In this document: piece by piece, positions 1 through 6,780 of the stretch | Position numbering within the stretch: position 1 is the first letter of the stretch | How the letters are laid out: every line of letters begins with the position of its first letter | DNA from: Sphingobacterium chungjuense | GTDB lineage: Bacteria; Bacteroidota; Bacteroidia; Sphingobacteriales; Sphingobacteriaceae | Direction of reading: 5' to 3' | Length of the DNA stretch: 64,000 nt | NCBI RefSeq assembly: GCF_011316935.1 | Contig: NZ_WLYS01000003.1 | Location: forward strand, 124,001 to 188,000 | Translations under genes and position numbers: made by a program | Notes under the pieces: model-generated | Database searches by the model: none | Seen by the model: only the letters and a program-made list of their open reading frames with translations | Told to the model about the DNA's origin: nothing

Positions 1-737
1 CGGATGGTGCGGTGCAGACTTTATTAATAAACGGCGAAGAGCAAGCTTTTGATGTTGTGATTGCTTCTTCGGATTACCATCATACCGAAACATTATTAGC
101 GCCATCATTGCGTAATTACGATGAAAAATACTGGGCTGCTCGCACTTTTGCACCATCGTGCTTAATTTATTATCTAGGGTTTAATGAGCAGATTCCTAAT
201 CTAAAACATCATACCTTATTTTTTGAAAATGATCTGGATGCGCATATAGACTCTATTTACGTGGATAAAGCTTGGCCAGAAAAACCGTTATTCTATGCCT
301 GTTGTCCATCGCAAACAGATGATGCGGTGGCGCCAGAAGGCCACGAAAATATCTTTCTACTGATGCCGTTGGCTATGGGTGTTGCGGATGATGAGCCGAC
401 TCGGGAACGTTATTTCTTGGAAATGATCACGCGATTGGAAAAACATACCCGAGCAAGTAATTTATTGGATAAGATCGATTTTAAGAAAAGCTATTGCGTT
501 TCTGATTTTATGCAAGATTACAATGCTTATGGCGGCAATGCGTACGGATTAGCGAATACCTTATCGCAAACGGCGGTATGGAAACCCGCCATCAAAAACA
601 AAAAACTAACAAATCTATTCTATACAGGACAGCTGACTGTGCCAGGTCCCGGTGTACCTCCATCTATTATCTCTGGTAAAATCGTTGCTTCTGAAGTCAA
701 TAAACTTAATACATACTCCTATGAAAAAGCTGTTTGA
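1..737 (+). CDS. crtI: Phytoene desaturase (CrtI family), C-terminal part
   Basis: This is the 3' part of a carotenoid phytoene desaturase; the reading frame is already open at base 3, so the start lies left of the window. CrtI is an FAD-dependent membrane-associated enzyme that dehydrogenates phytoene to lycopene. About 245 residues are visible. The strongest sign is the C-terminal segment reading TGQLTVPGPGVPPSIISGK, which matches the conserved FAD-contacting end of CrtI desaturases, and the SDYHHTETLL segment near the visible start, typical of the family. The gene overlaps crtB by 17 bases, showing translational coupling in the carotenoid operon. The apparent first Met codon at base 12 is an internal GTG, not a real start. 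Confidence 0.93.
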   Translation, partial: DGAVQTLLINGEEQAFDVVIASSDYHHTETLLAPSLRNYDEKYWAARTFAPSCLIYYLGFNEQIPNLKHHTLFFENDLDAHIDSIYVDKAWPEKPLFYACCPSQTDDAVAPEGHENIFLLMPLAMGVADDEPTRERYFLEMITRLEKHTRASNLLDKIDFKKSYCVSDFMQDYNAYGGNAYGLANTLSQTAVWKPAIKNKKLTNLFYTGQLTVPGPGVPPSIISGKIVASEVNKLNTYSYEKAV

Positions 738-1557
738 TGAATTAAGCTTCCAAGTAAGCAAAGCCACCACGGAAAAATATAGCACCAGCTTTTCCTTAGG
801 AATTCTGGCCTTAGACCAATGCATTCGCCCAGCAGTATATGCTATCTATGGATACGTGCGATTAGCAGACGAAATTGTCGATAGCTTCCATACCTACGAT
901 AAGCAAAAATTGCTGGAGCGCTTTAAAGAACAAACGCATCAGGCGCTGGATGAGAAGATTTCGTTGAATCCTATCCTGCAGTCTTTTCAGGAAACGGTAC
1001 ACCGCTATGATATTGATCGGGCACTAATCGAACAATTTTTGCATAGCATGGAAATGGACTTAAATCCGACAGAATACAATACTGAAAAGTACAAGGAGTA
1101 TATCTTGGGATCGGCCGAGGTGGTTGGGTTGATGTGCCTACAAGTATTTGTAGATGGCGATAAGTCTGCCTACGAAGCCCTGAAACCATACGCGATGAAG
1201 CTCGGATCTGCCTTTCAGAAGGTTAATTTCTTACGTGATCTGAAAGACGATTATCAAGTATTGGGACGCACATACTTTCCAGATGTGAATATGGCGGTAT
1301 TTGATAATGCGATTAAATCTGCTATTGAAGAAGACATTCATACGGAATTTCGAGAGGCATTGGTGGGTATCAAAAAGCTGCCCGTTTCGGCGCGCTTCGG
1401 TGTGTATCTCGCCTACAAATATTATCTTTCTTTGTTCAAAAAGATTAAGAGATTGCCTGCGCAGCGTATCATGAGTGAGCGTGTGCGGATACCCAATGGC
1501 CAAAAGATGTCGTTGATGATGCAAAGTTATGTGGCTTACAAAATGGCCATTATGTAG
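721..1557 (+). CDS. crtB: Phytoene synthase
   Basis: CrtB condenses two geranylgeranyl diphosphates to phytoene, the first committed carotenoid step. The 278-residue protein carries both Asp-rich diphosphate/Mg binding motifs of squalene/phytoene synthases: DEIVD at residues 50-54 and RDLKDD near residue 173. I chose the ATG at 721 (MKKLFDELSF) rather than an in-frame ATG at 652, because homologues start close to this segment and 652 would lie deep inside crtI. It overlaps the end of crtI by 17 bases and is followed after 27 bases by an SRPBCC gene, so it belongs to the same operon. Length is close to the family norm. Confidence 0.93.
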   Translation: MKKLFDELSFQVSKATTEKYSTSFSLGILALDQCIRPAVYAIYGYVRLADEIVDSFHTYDKQKLLERFKEQTHQALDEKISLNPILQSFQETVHRYDIDRALIEQFLHSMEMDLNPTEYNTEKYKEYILGSAEVVGLMCLQVFVDGDKSAYEALKPYAMKLGSAFQKVNFLRDLKDDYQVLGRTYFPDVNMAVFDNAIKSAIEEDIHTEFREALVGIKKLPVSARFGVYLAYKYYLSLFKKIKRLPAQRIMSERVRIPNGQKMSLMMQSYVAYKMAIM

Positions 1558-1584
1558 TCCATTACATCTAAAAAATCATACAAC

Positions 1585-2058
1585 ATGATCTATAGTATAT
1601 ACCGAGAACAACATGTAAAAGGAGATATTGAATCAATTTGGGCATTCTTTTCTTCACCACATAATCTGGAGGAGATAACACCGAAGGATATGGCGTTCGT
1701 AGTCAAAAGTGAGATGGAAGATCGGTCCATTTACAAAGATCAAATTATTGATTATACGGTAAGTCCGATATTTGGTATTCCGCTTAAATGGCGTACGCGT
1801 ATAACGGACGTAGTGCCTCTACAGCGTTTCATCGATTTTCAGGAAAGCGGACCGTACAAATTATGGGAACATACCCATACCTTTACTCCGGAAGGTGATG
1901 GCGTTTTGATCACCGATCATGTACGCTACGAACTGCCATTTGGCCCTTTGGGCACGCTGGCGCATCAGCTCTTTGTAAAAAAGAAATTGAAAAACATCTT
2001 CGACTATAGGCATCGAGTCTTAGACAAAAAATTTAATCATAACACTGTGCAACTATGA
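1585..2058 (+). CDS. SRPBCC-fold protein of the carotenoid operon
   Basis: A 157-residue cytoplasmic protein with the pattern of the SRPBCC (START/Bet v1-like) ligand-binding family: an N-terminal strand and helix (SIWAFFSSPHNLEEITP), a central FGIPLKWRTRI strand and a C-terminal helix. Members bind hydrophobic ligands in a deep cavity. Small SRPBCC genes are found between crtB and crtZ in other Bacteroidota, so a role in carotenoid handling is plausible but not shown by the sequence. Its stop overlaps the crtZ start (ATGA), implying coupled translation. I see no catalytic motif. Confidence 0.8.
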   Translation: MIYSIYREQHVKGDIESIWAFFSSPHNLEEITPKDMAFVVKSEMEDRSIYKDQIIDYTVSPIFGIPLKWRTRITDVVPLQRFIDFQESGPYKLWEHTHTFTPEGDGVLITDHVRYELPFGPLGTLAHQLFVKKKLKNIFDYRHRVLDKKFNHNTVQL

Positions 2059-2522
2059 ATTTTTTAATCCTGTTGGCCACCTTTCTAATCATGGAAGGAA
2101 TTACCTGGACGGTACATAAATATGTAATGCATGGATTCTTGTGGCGATTGCATCGCGATCATCACGATCACAGCACCGAAGGTCATTTAGAGAAAAACGA
2201 TTATTTCTTCGCGATCTTCGCTATTCCAGCCATTGCACTTATCTATATAGGCAGTACACAAGGTTTTAATCATTTGTTTTACATCGGGTTGGGTATTACC
2301 TTATATGGTTTTGCTTACTTCTTTGTACACGATATTTTTATTCACCAGCGTGTATCATTTCTTCGGAATACGACGAATCCTTACCTGATGGCCATTCGCC
2401 GTGCCCACAAACAACATCACAAACATACGGGAAAGGAAGAAGGCGAATGTTTTGGTTTCCTGTGGGTACCTGTGAAGTATTTTCAGATGTATTTTAAAAA
2501 GAATCAACAGCATGAACGTTAG
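2055..2522 (+). CDS. crtZ: Beta-carotene 3-hydroxylase (fatty-acid-hydroxylase superfamily)
   Basis: CrtZ is a membrane non-haem di-iron hydroxylase that converts beta-carotene to zeaxanthin. The 155-residue protein shows the histidine boxes expected: HKYVMH (HX4H) and HRDHH near residues 22-37, then HDIFIH and HKQHH in the second half. Hydrophobic segments at the N terminus and around residues 55-90 fit a membrane protein. It overlaps the upstream SRPBCC gene by 4 bases and the downstream lipocalin by 11. No lycopene cyclase is visible in the window; it may lie to the left or elsewhere. Product in the cell is therefore probably zeaxanthin or a derivative, by inference. Confidence 0.9.
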   Translation: MNFLILLATFLIMEGITWTVHKYVMHGFLWRLHRDHHDHSTEGHLEKNDYFFAIFAIPAIALIYIGSTQGFNHLFYIGLGITLYGFAYFFVHDIFIHQRVSFLRNTTNPYLMAIRRAHKQHHKHTGKEEGECFGFLWVPVKYFQMYFKKNQQHER

Positions 2523-3069
2523 ATTACAGACTTACCTCTTACTTATTTTCGCTCTATGTATAGTCGGTTGCAGTACGACTTACATACCAAAAACGGCCAA
2601 TCCTGTCAGCTCATTTGAGGTGGATCGCTACTTGGGTACTTGGTACGAAATTGCTAGACTAGACCACAAATTTGAAAAAGGATTATCGCACGTGACAGCA
2701 ACCTATTCTGCTAACGAAGATGGGAGTATTAAAGTGCTCAACAAGGGGTACAATAAGGAAGATAAAGAGTGGAAATCGGCAGAAGGAAAAGCGAAGTTTC
2801 GCGGAGAACCGACCACTGCCGCGCTAAAAGTTTCCTTTTTTGGGCCATTTTATGCGGGCTACAACGTGATTGCTTTAGACAAAGATTATCAGCATGCCTT
2901 GGTGGCTGGTAAAGACTTCGATTATTTGTGGATACTTTCTCGCGAAACCACGATTCCAGAAGAAGTAAAAGTTAATTATTTGCGCCTAGCATTGGAAGTG
3001 GGCTATGATATTGAAGATCTACTTTGGGTAGACCAAGCTCCAGCTACGAAAGGAGCAGATGAAGGATAA
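2512..3069 (+). CDS. blc: Lipocalin lipoprotein (Blc-like)
   Basis: A 185-residue bacterial lipocalin. The N terminus is a lipoprotein signal with lipobox IVGC and lipidated Cys20, so it should be membrane anchored. The mature part has the lipocalin opening motif GTWYEIARLD and the conserved FGPFYAGYNV and LWILSR strands. Blc-type lipocalins bind fatty acids or lysophospholipids. It overlaps crtZ and the photolyase gene by 11 bases each, so it is fully embedded in the carotenoid/photolyase operon, suggesting a role in carrying or protecting lipids or pigment under light stress (inference). A non-lipobox paralogue lies at 13849-14388. Confidence 0.9.
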   Translation: MNVRLQTYLLLIFALCIVGCSTTYIPKTANPVSSFEVDRYLGTWYEIARLDHKFEKGLSHVTATYSANEDGSIKVLNKGYNKEDKEWKSAEGKAKFRGEPTTAALKVSFFGPFYAGYNVIALDKDYQHALVAGKDFDYLWILSRETTIPEEVKVNYLRLALEVGYDIEDLLWVDQAPATKGADEG

Positions 3070-4363
3070 GATCAACATTTTTTGGTTTAGAAGAGATCTG
3101 CGATTGGAAGATAATGTTGGTTTATCCAAAGCATTAGCACAGGATATCCCAGTAGTTCCGATCTTCTTATTCGATCAAGAGATTCTATCTAAATTACCAA
3201 ATACTAAAGATATACGGGTAGATTACATTCATCAAGCACTGCAATCTTTACAAGGAAAACTCGAAGAGCTAGGTAGCTCACTGCATGTCTATCACGGCAA
3301 CGTGGAAGAGATCTTTGAGCTGCTGATCCAAAAATTTGACGTCCAAGCAGTATTTTGCAATCGAGATTACGAACCTCTAGCGATCGCTAGAGACAACCGC
3401 GTGCAAAAGTGGTTGGCTAAGGAGGACGTGACCTTTTCGGCTTTCAAAGATCAGGTCATTTTCGAGAAAGGTGAGATTCTGAAGAATGATGGCACACCGT
3501 ATACCGTGTATACGCCGTACGCCAAGAAGTGGCGCGCAGCATTAGAGCGCAAGCACTACACGGCAGCACCAAGCACGCTTGATGGATATTACCAGACAAA
3601 GAAAAAGTCTATTCCTTCCTTGAAAACATTAGGTTTTGAGAAGACCGTCTTGAACTACGAAACTCCATCACTCACACCCGGAATGATTGATGATTACGAT
3701 CAGCATCGGGATTTTCCGGCAGAAGATCGTACTACGCGGTTGGGCGTGGCGCTGCGCTTCGGCACTATATCGGTACGCGAATGTGTGAAGACTGCGCTCA
3801 AGAATAACGACACATGGTTATCTGAGCTAATCTGGCGCGAATTCTTCATGCAAATCCTATTTCATTTTCCGCATGTGGTAGATACCAGTTTCAAATCATC
3901 TTACGACAACATTCGCTGGCGTAATAACGAAAAGGAGTTTGAAAAATGGCGCAAGGGAGAAACCGGTTATCCGATTGTAGATGCAGGTATGCGACAACTC
4001 AATGAGACGGGTTTTATGCACAATCGCGTTCGGATGGTCGTAGCCAGTTTCTTATGTAAGCATTTGCTAATTGATTGGCGTTGGGGCGAAGCCTATTTTG
4101 CCGAAAAATTGCTTGATTATGAGCTTTCTTCCAACAATGGCAATTGGCAGTGGGCAGCGGGATGCGGATGCGATGCTGCGCCGTATTTTCGGATTTTCAA
4201 TCCCGATGCACAAACCAAGCGATTTGATAAAGACCTGAAGTATATCAAACGTTGGAACCCGCATTACGCTGATCGGTTAGAAACAGCCATAGTAGACCAC
4301 AAACAAGCGCGCGAGCGCGCACTAAATACGTATAAAGAAGCACTGAACGACGCGAGATCCTAA
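3059..4363 (+). CDS. phrB: Cryptochrome/DNA photolyase family protein, probable CPD photolyase
   Basis: A 434-residue FAD flavoprotein expected to repair UV pyrimidine dimers with blue light. The N-terminal alpha/beta antenna domain begins FWFRRDLRLEDN. The C-terminal FAD domain contains WSELIWREFF-like and GYPIVDAGMRQL segments, then NNGNWQWAAG and FRIFNP, the hallmark class I photolyase region. Length is a little under E. coli PhrB (472). It overlaps the lipocalin gene by 11 bases and precedes idi by 9, so it is transcribed with carotenoid genes, as in many light-exposed Bacteroidota. A (6-4) or cryptochrome function cannot be fully excluded from sequence alone. Confidence 0.92.
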   Translation: MKDKINIFWFRRDLRLEDNVGLSKALAQDIPVVPIFLFDQEILSKLPNTKDIRVDYIHQALQSLQGKLEELGSSLHVYHGNVEEIFELLIQKFDVQAVFCNRDYEPLAIARDNRVQKWLAKEDVTFSAFKDQVIFEKGEILKNDGTPYTVYTPYAKKWRAALERKHYTAAPSTLDGYYQTKKKSIPSLKTLGFEKTVLNYETPSLTPGMIDDYDQHRDFPAEDRTTRLGVALRFGTISVRECVKTALKNNDTWLSELIWREFFMQILFHFPHVVDTSFKSSYDNIRWRNNEKEFEKWRKGETGYPIVDAGMRQLNETGFMHNRVRMVVASFLCKHLLIDWRWGEAYFAEKLLDYELSSNNGNWQWAAGCGCDAAPYFRIFNPDAQTKRFDKDLKYIKRWNPHYADRLETAIVDHKQARERALNTYKEALNDARS

Positions 4364-4372
4364 TATTAAGGT

Positions 4373-4915
4373 ATGGAAAGAAATAAGGTAGTACTAGTAG
4401 ATCAAAACGATCAGACAGTGGGAGAGATGGACAAATTACTGGCACACGAGCGCGGCGAGCTTCATCGGGCATTTTCCATCTTTATATTCAACAGTCGCGG
4501 AGAAATGTTGATACATCAACGCGCTGCCGACAAATACCACGGCGGCGGTTTATGGACCAATGCCTGCTGTTCGCATCCGCAGATGCACGAGGATCTCGAA
4601 CAAGGTGCGCTTCAAAGACTGCAATTCGAAATGGGATTAGTTTGTCCAATCACGCCGCTTTTTTCGTTCATCTACCACGCCAAAGTAGAAAATGATTTGA
4701 TAGAGCATGAGTTTGACCATGTTTTTGTGGGCTACAGCGATGATACACCATTGCCCAACCCAGCGGAAGTACAAGACTTTCGGTGGATTAGTGTGCGCAA
4801 ACTGCACGAGGAGATTCTGACGTCACCAGAAAAATTCACCTACTGGTTTAAATCAGCATTGGATCAGGTACTCGAAACGTTAGAACAAACTAAGTCGTTC
4901 GCTGCGAATCGATAA
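4373..4915 (+). CDS. idi: Isopentenyl-diphosphate delta-isomerase, type I
   Basis: Interconverts isopentenyl and dimethylallyl diphosphate, feeding the carotenoid pathway. The 180-residue protein has the Nudix-like fold of type I Idi, with the active-site Cys in TNACCSHP, the metal-binding His in HRAFS, and the acidic catalytic segment EHEFDHVF. Size matches E. coli Idi (182). It is the last gene of the carotenoid operon, 9 bases after the photolyase, and is followed by about 125 bases without a gene. Placement in the operon suggests precursor supply is co-regulated with pigment synthesis. Confidence 0.95.
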   Translation: MERNKVVLVDQNDQTVGEMDKLLAHERGELHRAFSIFIFNSRGEMLIHQRAADKYHGGGLWTNACCSHPQMHEDLEQGALQRLQFEMGLVCPITPLFSFIYHAKVENDLIEHEFDHVFVGYSDDTPLPNPAEVQDFRWISVRKLHEEILTSPEKFTYWFKSALDQVLETLEQTKSFAANR

Positions 4916-5040
4916 GCCTTTTAGCACAATTATTTCTTCGCATCACGCAAACCGAATATTGTACTTCACTGTTATGGAGTTGGGTGCCATACTTTTCCTA
5001 GTGATCATGATGCCCATTTCAAACAACAAGACAGATACTG

Positions 5041-5388
5041 ATGAAAATTACGACGATATTACTAGTAGCTTCCGGCTTTCTATTGAGCACTGCTTGCGGC
5101 AGCAAACGCATGAATAATGATACCGCACAAGAACAACCAGGGTTGGATGCATCGCGTAATCTGGTTATTTATTACGATAAAGATACGGGCAACGATCAGT
5201 TGCTAGAAGCTGTACAAACCTTCGGTGCAGAGGTAGTATACCTATATGATGCCCTGAATGGCGTAGCGATTAGCATTCCAGACGACAAGCCCATGGAAGA
5301 TGCCATCGGTTATTTCGAAAAAATTGCGGGAGTTACTTCCGTAGATAGAGACGGCATGATGTCTATCCAAAATCAAATGGAGAAATAG
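5041..5388 (+). CDS. Small lipoprotein with inhibitor I9/propeptide-like domain
   Basis: A 115-residue lipoprotein: signal peptide with lipobox STAC and lipidated Cys19. The mature part (residues 40-110) reads like the inhibitor I9 / subtilisin propeptide fold: NLVIYYDK strand, a helix, VVYLYDALNGVAISIP, a helix with MEDAIGYFEKIAGVTSVDRDG. The fall of hydrophobics and the closing G-V-x-x-V-x-x-D element are the parts that resemble I9 domains. No protease is attached, so it could be a stand-alone periplasmic protease inhibitor or chaperone. The fold assignment is my inference from pattern; no specific function is known. It has its own 125-base upstream gap and is followed by a long inverted repeat. 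Confidence 0.7.
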   Translation: MKITTILLVASGFLLSTACGSKRMNNDTAQEQPGLDASRNLVIYYDKDTGNDQLLEAVQTFGAEVVYLYDALNGVAISIPDDKPMEDAIGYFEKIAGVTSVDRDGMMSIQNQMEK

Positions 5389-5415
5389 GGCTTTTTCGCA
5401 ATCAAATTTTCCTGA

Positions 5416-5463
5416 TTTAATTTTCACAAATGTTTGAATACAATTACATTTGTGAAAATTAAA
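5416..5463. repeat. 17-bp perfect inverted repeat, AT-rich
   Basis: Arms 5416-5432 and 5447-5463 (TTTAATTTTCACAAATG and its exact complement) flank a 14-base spacer. It lies 28 bases after the I9-like lipoprotein gene and about 130 bases before the GNAT gene. It could end transcription from the lipoprotein gene, although the stem is AT-rich and lacks the usual T tract, or serve as an operator. The right arm contains TACATTTG (5445-5452), a match to the Bacteroidota -7 element, so binding at the repeat could control rightward transcription. Confidence 0.6.
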
Positions 5464-5592
5464 ATTTCGGGTGTCATACATCTACCTTTCTCTCCTGTAC
5501 CGATCTTTTATCGACGCTTTACAGCACTCGGAATGCAGGCCTATGGGGAGTAATGATCTATGCTCCGAATCCACAGCAAATCTGCCTACCTG

Positions 5593-6096
5593 ATGAATAC
5601 GCTTCGCTATAGAGATAGTACAATAGAAGATCTACCTACTATTGTTTCCATTTACAATTCGACTATTGCTTCTCGATTAGTCACTGCCGACGTAGATCCT
5701 GTTTCGGTAGAAAGCAGATTACCCTGGTTTCACGATCATTCAACAGATAAAAGGCCATTATGGATCATTGAGAAAGCAAGCGACGGAACAATAGTGGGAT
5801 GGGCAAGTTTCCAATCTTTTTATGGTAGACCGGCTTACGATGGCACGGTGGAAATTAGCATTTATTTGCAGGAAGCGCAACGCGGACAAAAATTTGGCAA
5901 TGCCATACTACAATACTGTATTGATCGAGCGCCCGATTTCGGAATAGATGTCTTATTGGCTTATATCTTCGCGCACAATACGCCAAGTATTGGCTTGTTC
6001 GAAAAATTTAAATTTTCCGAATGGGCAAATCTTCCTGATATCGCCGTGTTGGATGGACAGCGACGTAGCCTCAAGATTTTAGGTTTGCACCTTTAG
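5593..6096 (+). CDS. GNAT family N-acetyltransferase (phosphinothricin-acetyltransferase-like)
   Basis: A 167-residue acetyltransferase of the GNAT superfamily, closest in pattern to the PAT/MnaT group that acetylates phosphinothricin or methionine derivatives. Visible signs are the N-terminal LRYRDSTIEDLPTIVSIYN, the WASF(x)5YGRPAY segment, VEISIYLQEAQRGQKFGNAIL (acetyl-CoA pyrophosphate loop with Q-R-G-Q-K-F-G) and the HNTPSIGLFEKFKF motif. An in-frame ATG 33 bases upstream (5560) exists, but MNTLRYRD at 5593 fits family starts better. The gene stands alone; substrate is unknown. Confidence 0.87.
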   Translation: MNTLRYRDSTIEDLPTIVSIYNSTIASRLVTADVDPVSVESRLPWFHDHSTDKRPLWIIEKASDGTIVGWASFQSFYGRPAYDGTVEISIYLQEAQRGQKFGNAILQYCIDRAPDFGIDVLLAYIFAHNTPSIGLFEKFKFSEWANLPDIAVLDGQRRSLKILGLHL

Positions 6097-6574
6097 TCCT
6101 AAACAAACCTCCACTGTTCTCCAAATCGTAACTTTTTAAGTACATATCGGGATTGATAACATACTTCAATCTTTATTCACCTGAACGTAGGTGACAAATA
6201 TCCATATCGCATACCAAACCTCTAGTAATTCATAAAAGCCTATGGGTTAACTGATTAACAACGTAGGTTAGTTGAATAAATCAGATCATCCAACCACCAT
6301 CCATTTTTAATTAAAAGAACATTTTTTGTGCTTTCCATTCTGCACCAACTCAACTGAATTATTAATAATTAAATAAAAATATTCTTAATAGTTAATTATT
6401 TACATTTTATTTAACTTAATTTGTAGTAGAAACGCTACAATATCATTCTTGCAGCTATTTATTTTGTTCATGAAAACACCCTTATAGCTTCAAGAACACA
6501 TAGTTACTAATACAAGCCGATACTACTAGATTCGCTGAATCAATTCGAGATGCTAAACATTAAAATTATCTATT
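6097..6574. other. 478-base AT-rich region with no gene
   Basis: No open frame of note on either strand. Base composition is clearly more AT-rich than the flanking genes, especially 6310-6470, as expected for a promoter and 5' leader of the peptide/fimbrillin gene pair that starts at 6575. I could not pick a convincing paired -33/-7 promoter. Confidence 0.6.
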
Positions 6575-6766
6575 ATGAAATATTTAAACAAAAAGAATAT
6601 TATGGAAAATTTATCAAAAAAGACCAATTATGAGTCACCATCATTAGAAATTTCATTTATTAAGATGGAAGCTGCCATCGCAGCTGGATCTGTTGTGAGA
6701 AGAAACCCAGATCCTCTCTTATCGGAATGGCAGGACGTAGAGACGGTGGATATTTGGAATTTTTAG
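6575..6766 (+). CDS. Small peptide of the Bacteroidota YxxPxxE type, upstream of fimbrillin-like gene
   Basis: A 63-codon gene; a second in-frame ATG at 6602 (MENLSKKTNY) would give 54 residues and fits related peptides as well. The core YESPSLEISFIKMEAAIAAGS follows a pattern I know from many short Bacteroidota ORFs: a K/Y-x-x-P-x-x-E opening, alternating hydrophobics, then an Ala-rich IAAGS. The tail is acidic and Trp-containing (SEWQDVETVDIWNF). There is no signal peptide. It ends 14 bases before the ATG of a large lipoprotein, so the two are probably cotranscribed. Function is unknown; the tail could be a secreted, processed or surface-subunit-binding peptide (speculative). Confidence 0.65.
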   Translation: MKYLNKKNIMENLSKKTNYESPSLEISFIKMEAAIAAGSVVRRNPDPLLSEWQDVETVDIWNF

Positions 6767-6780
6767 TAAACACCGCGATT

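Noticed and set aside
652..720. Longer crtB start at 652
   Set aside because: It would overlap crtI by 86 bases and add a segment not typical of phytoene synthases; MKKLFDELSF at 721 fits the family.
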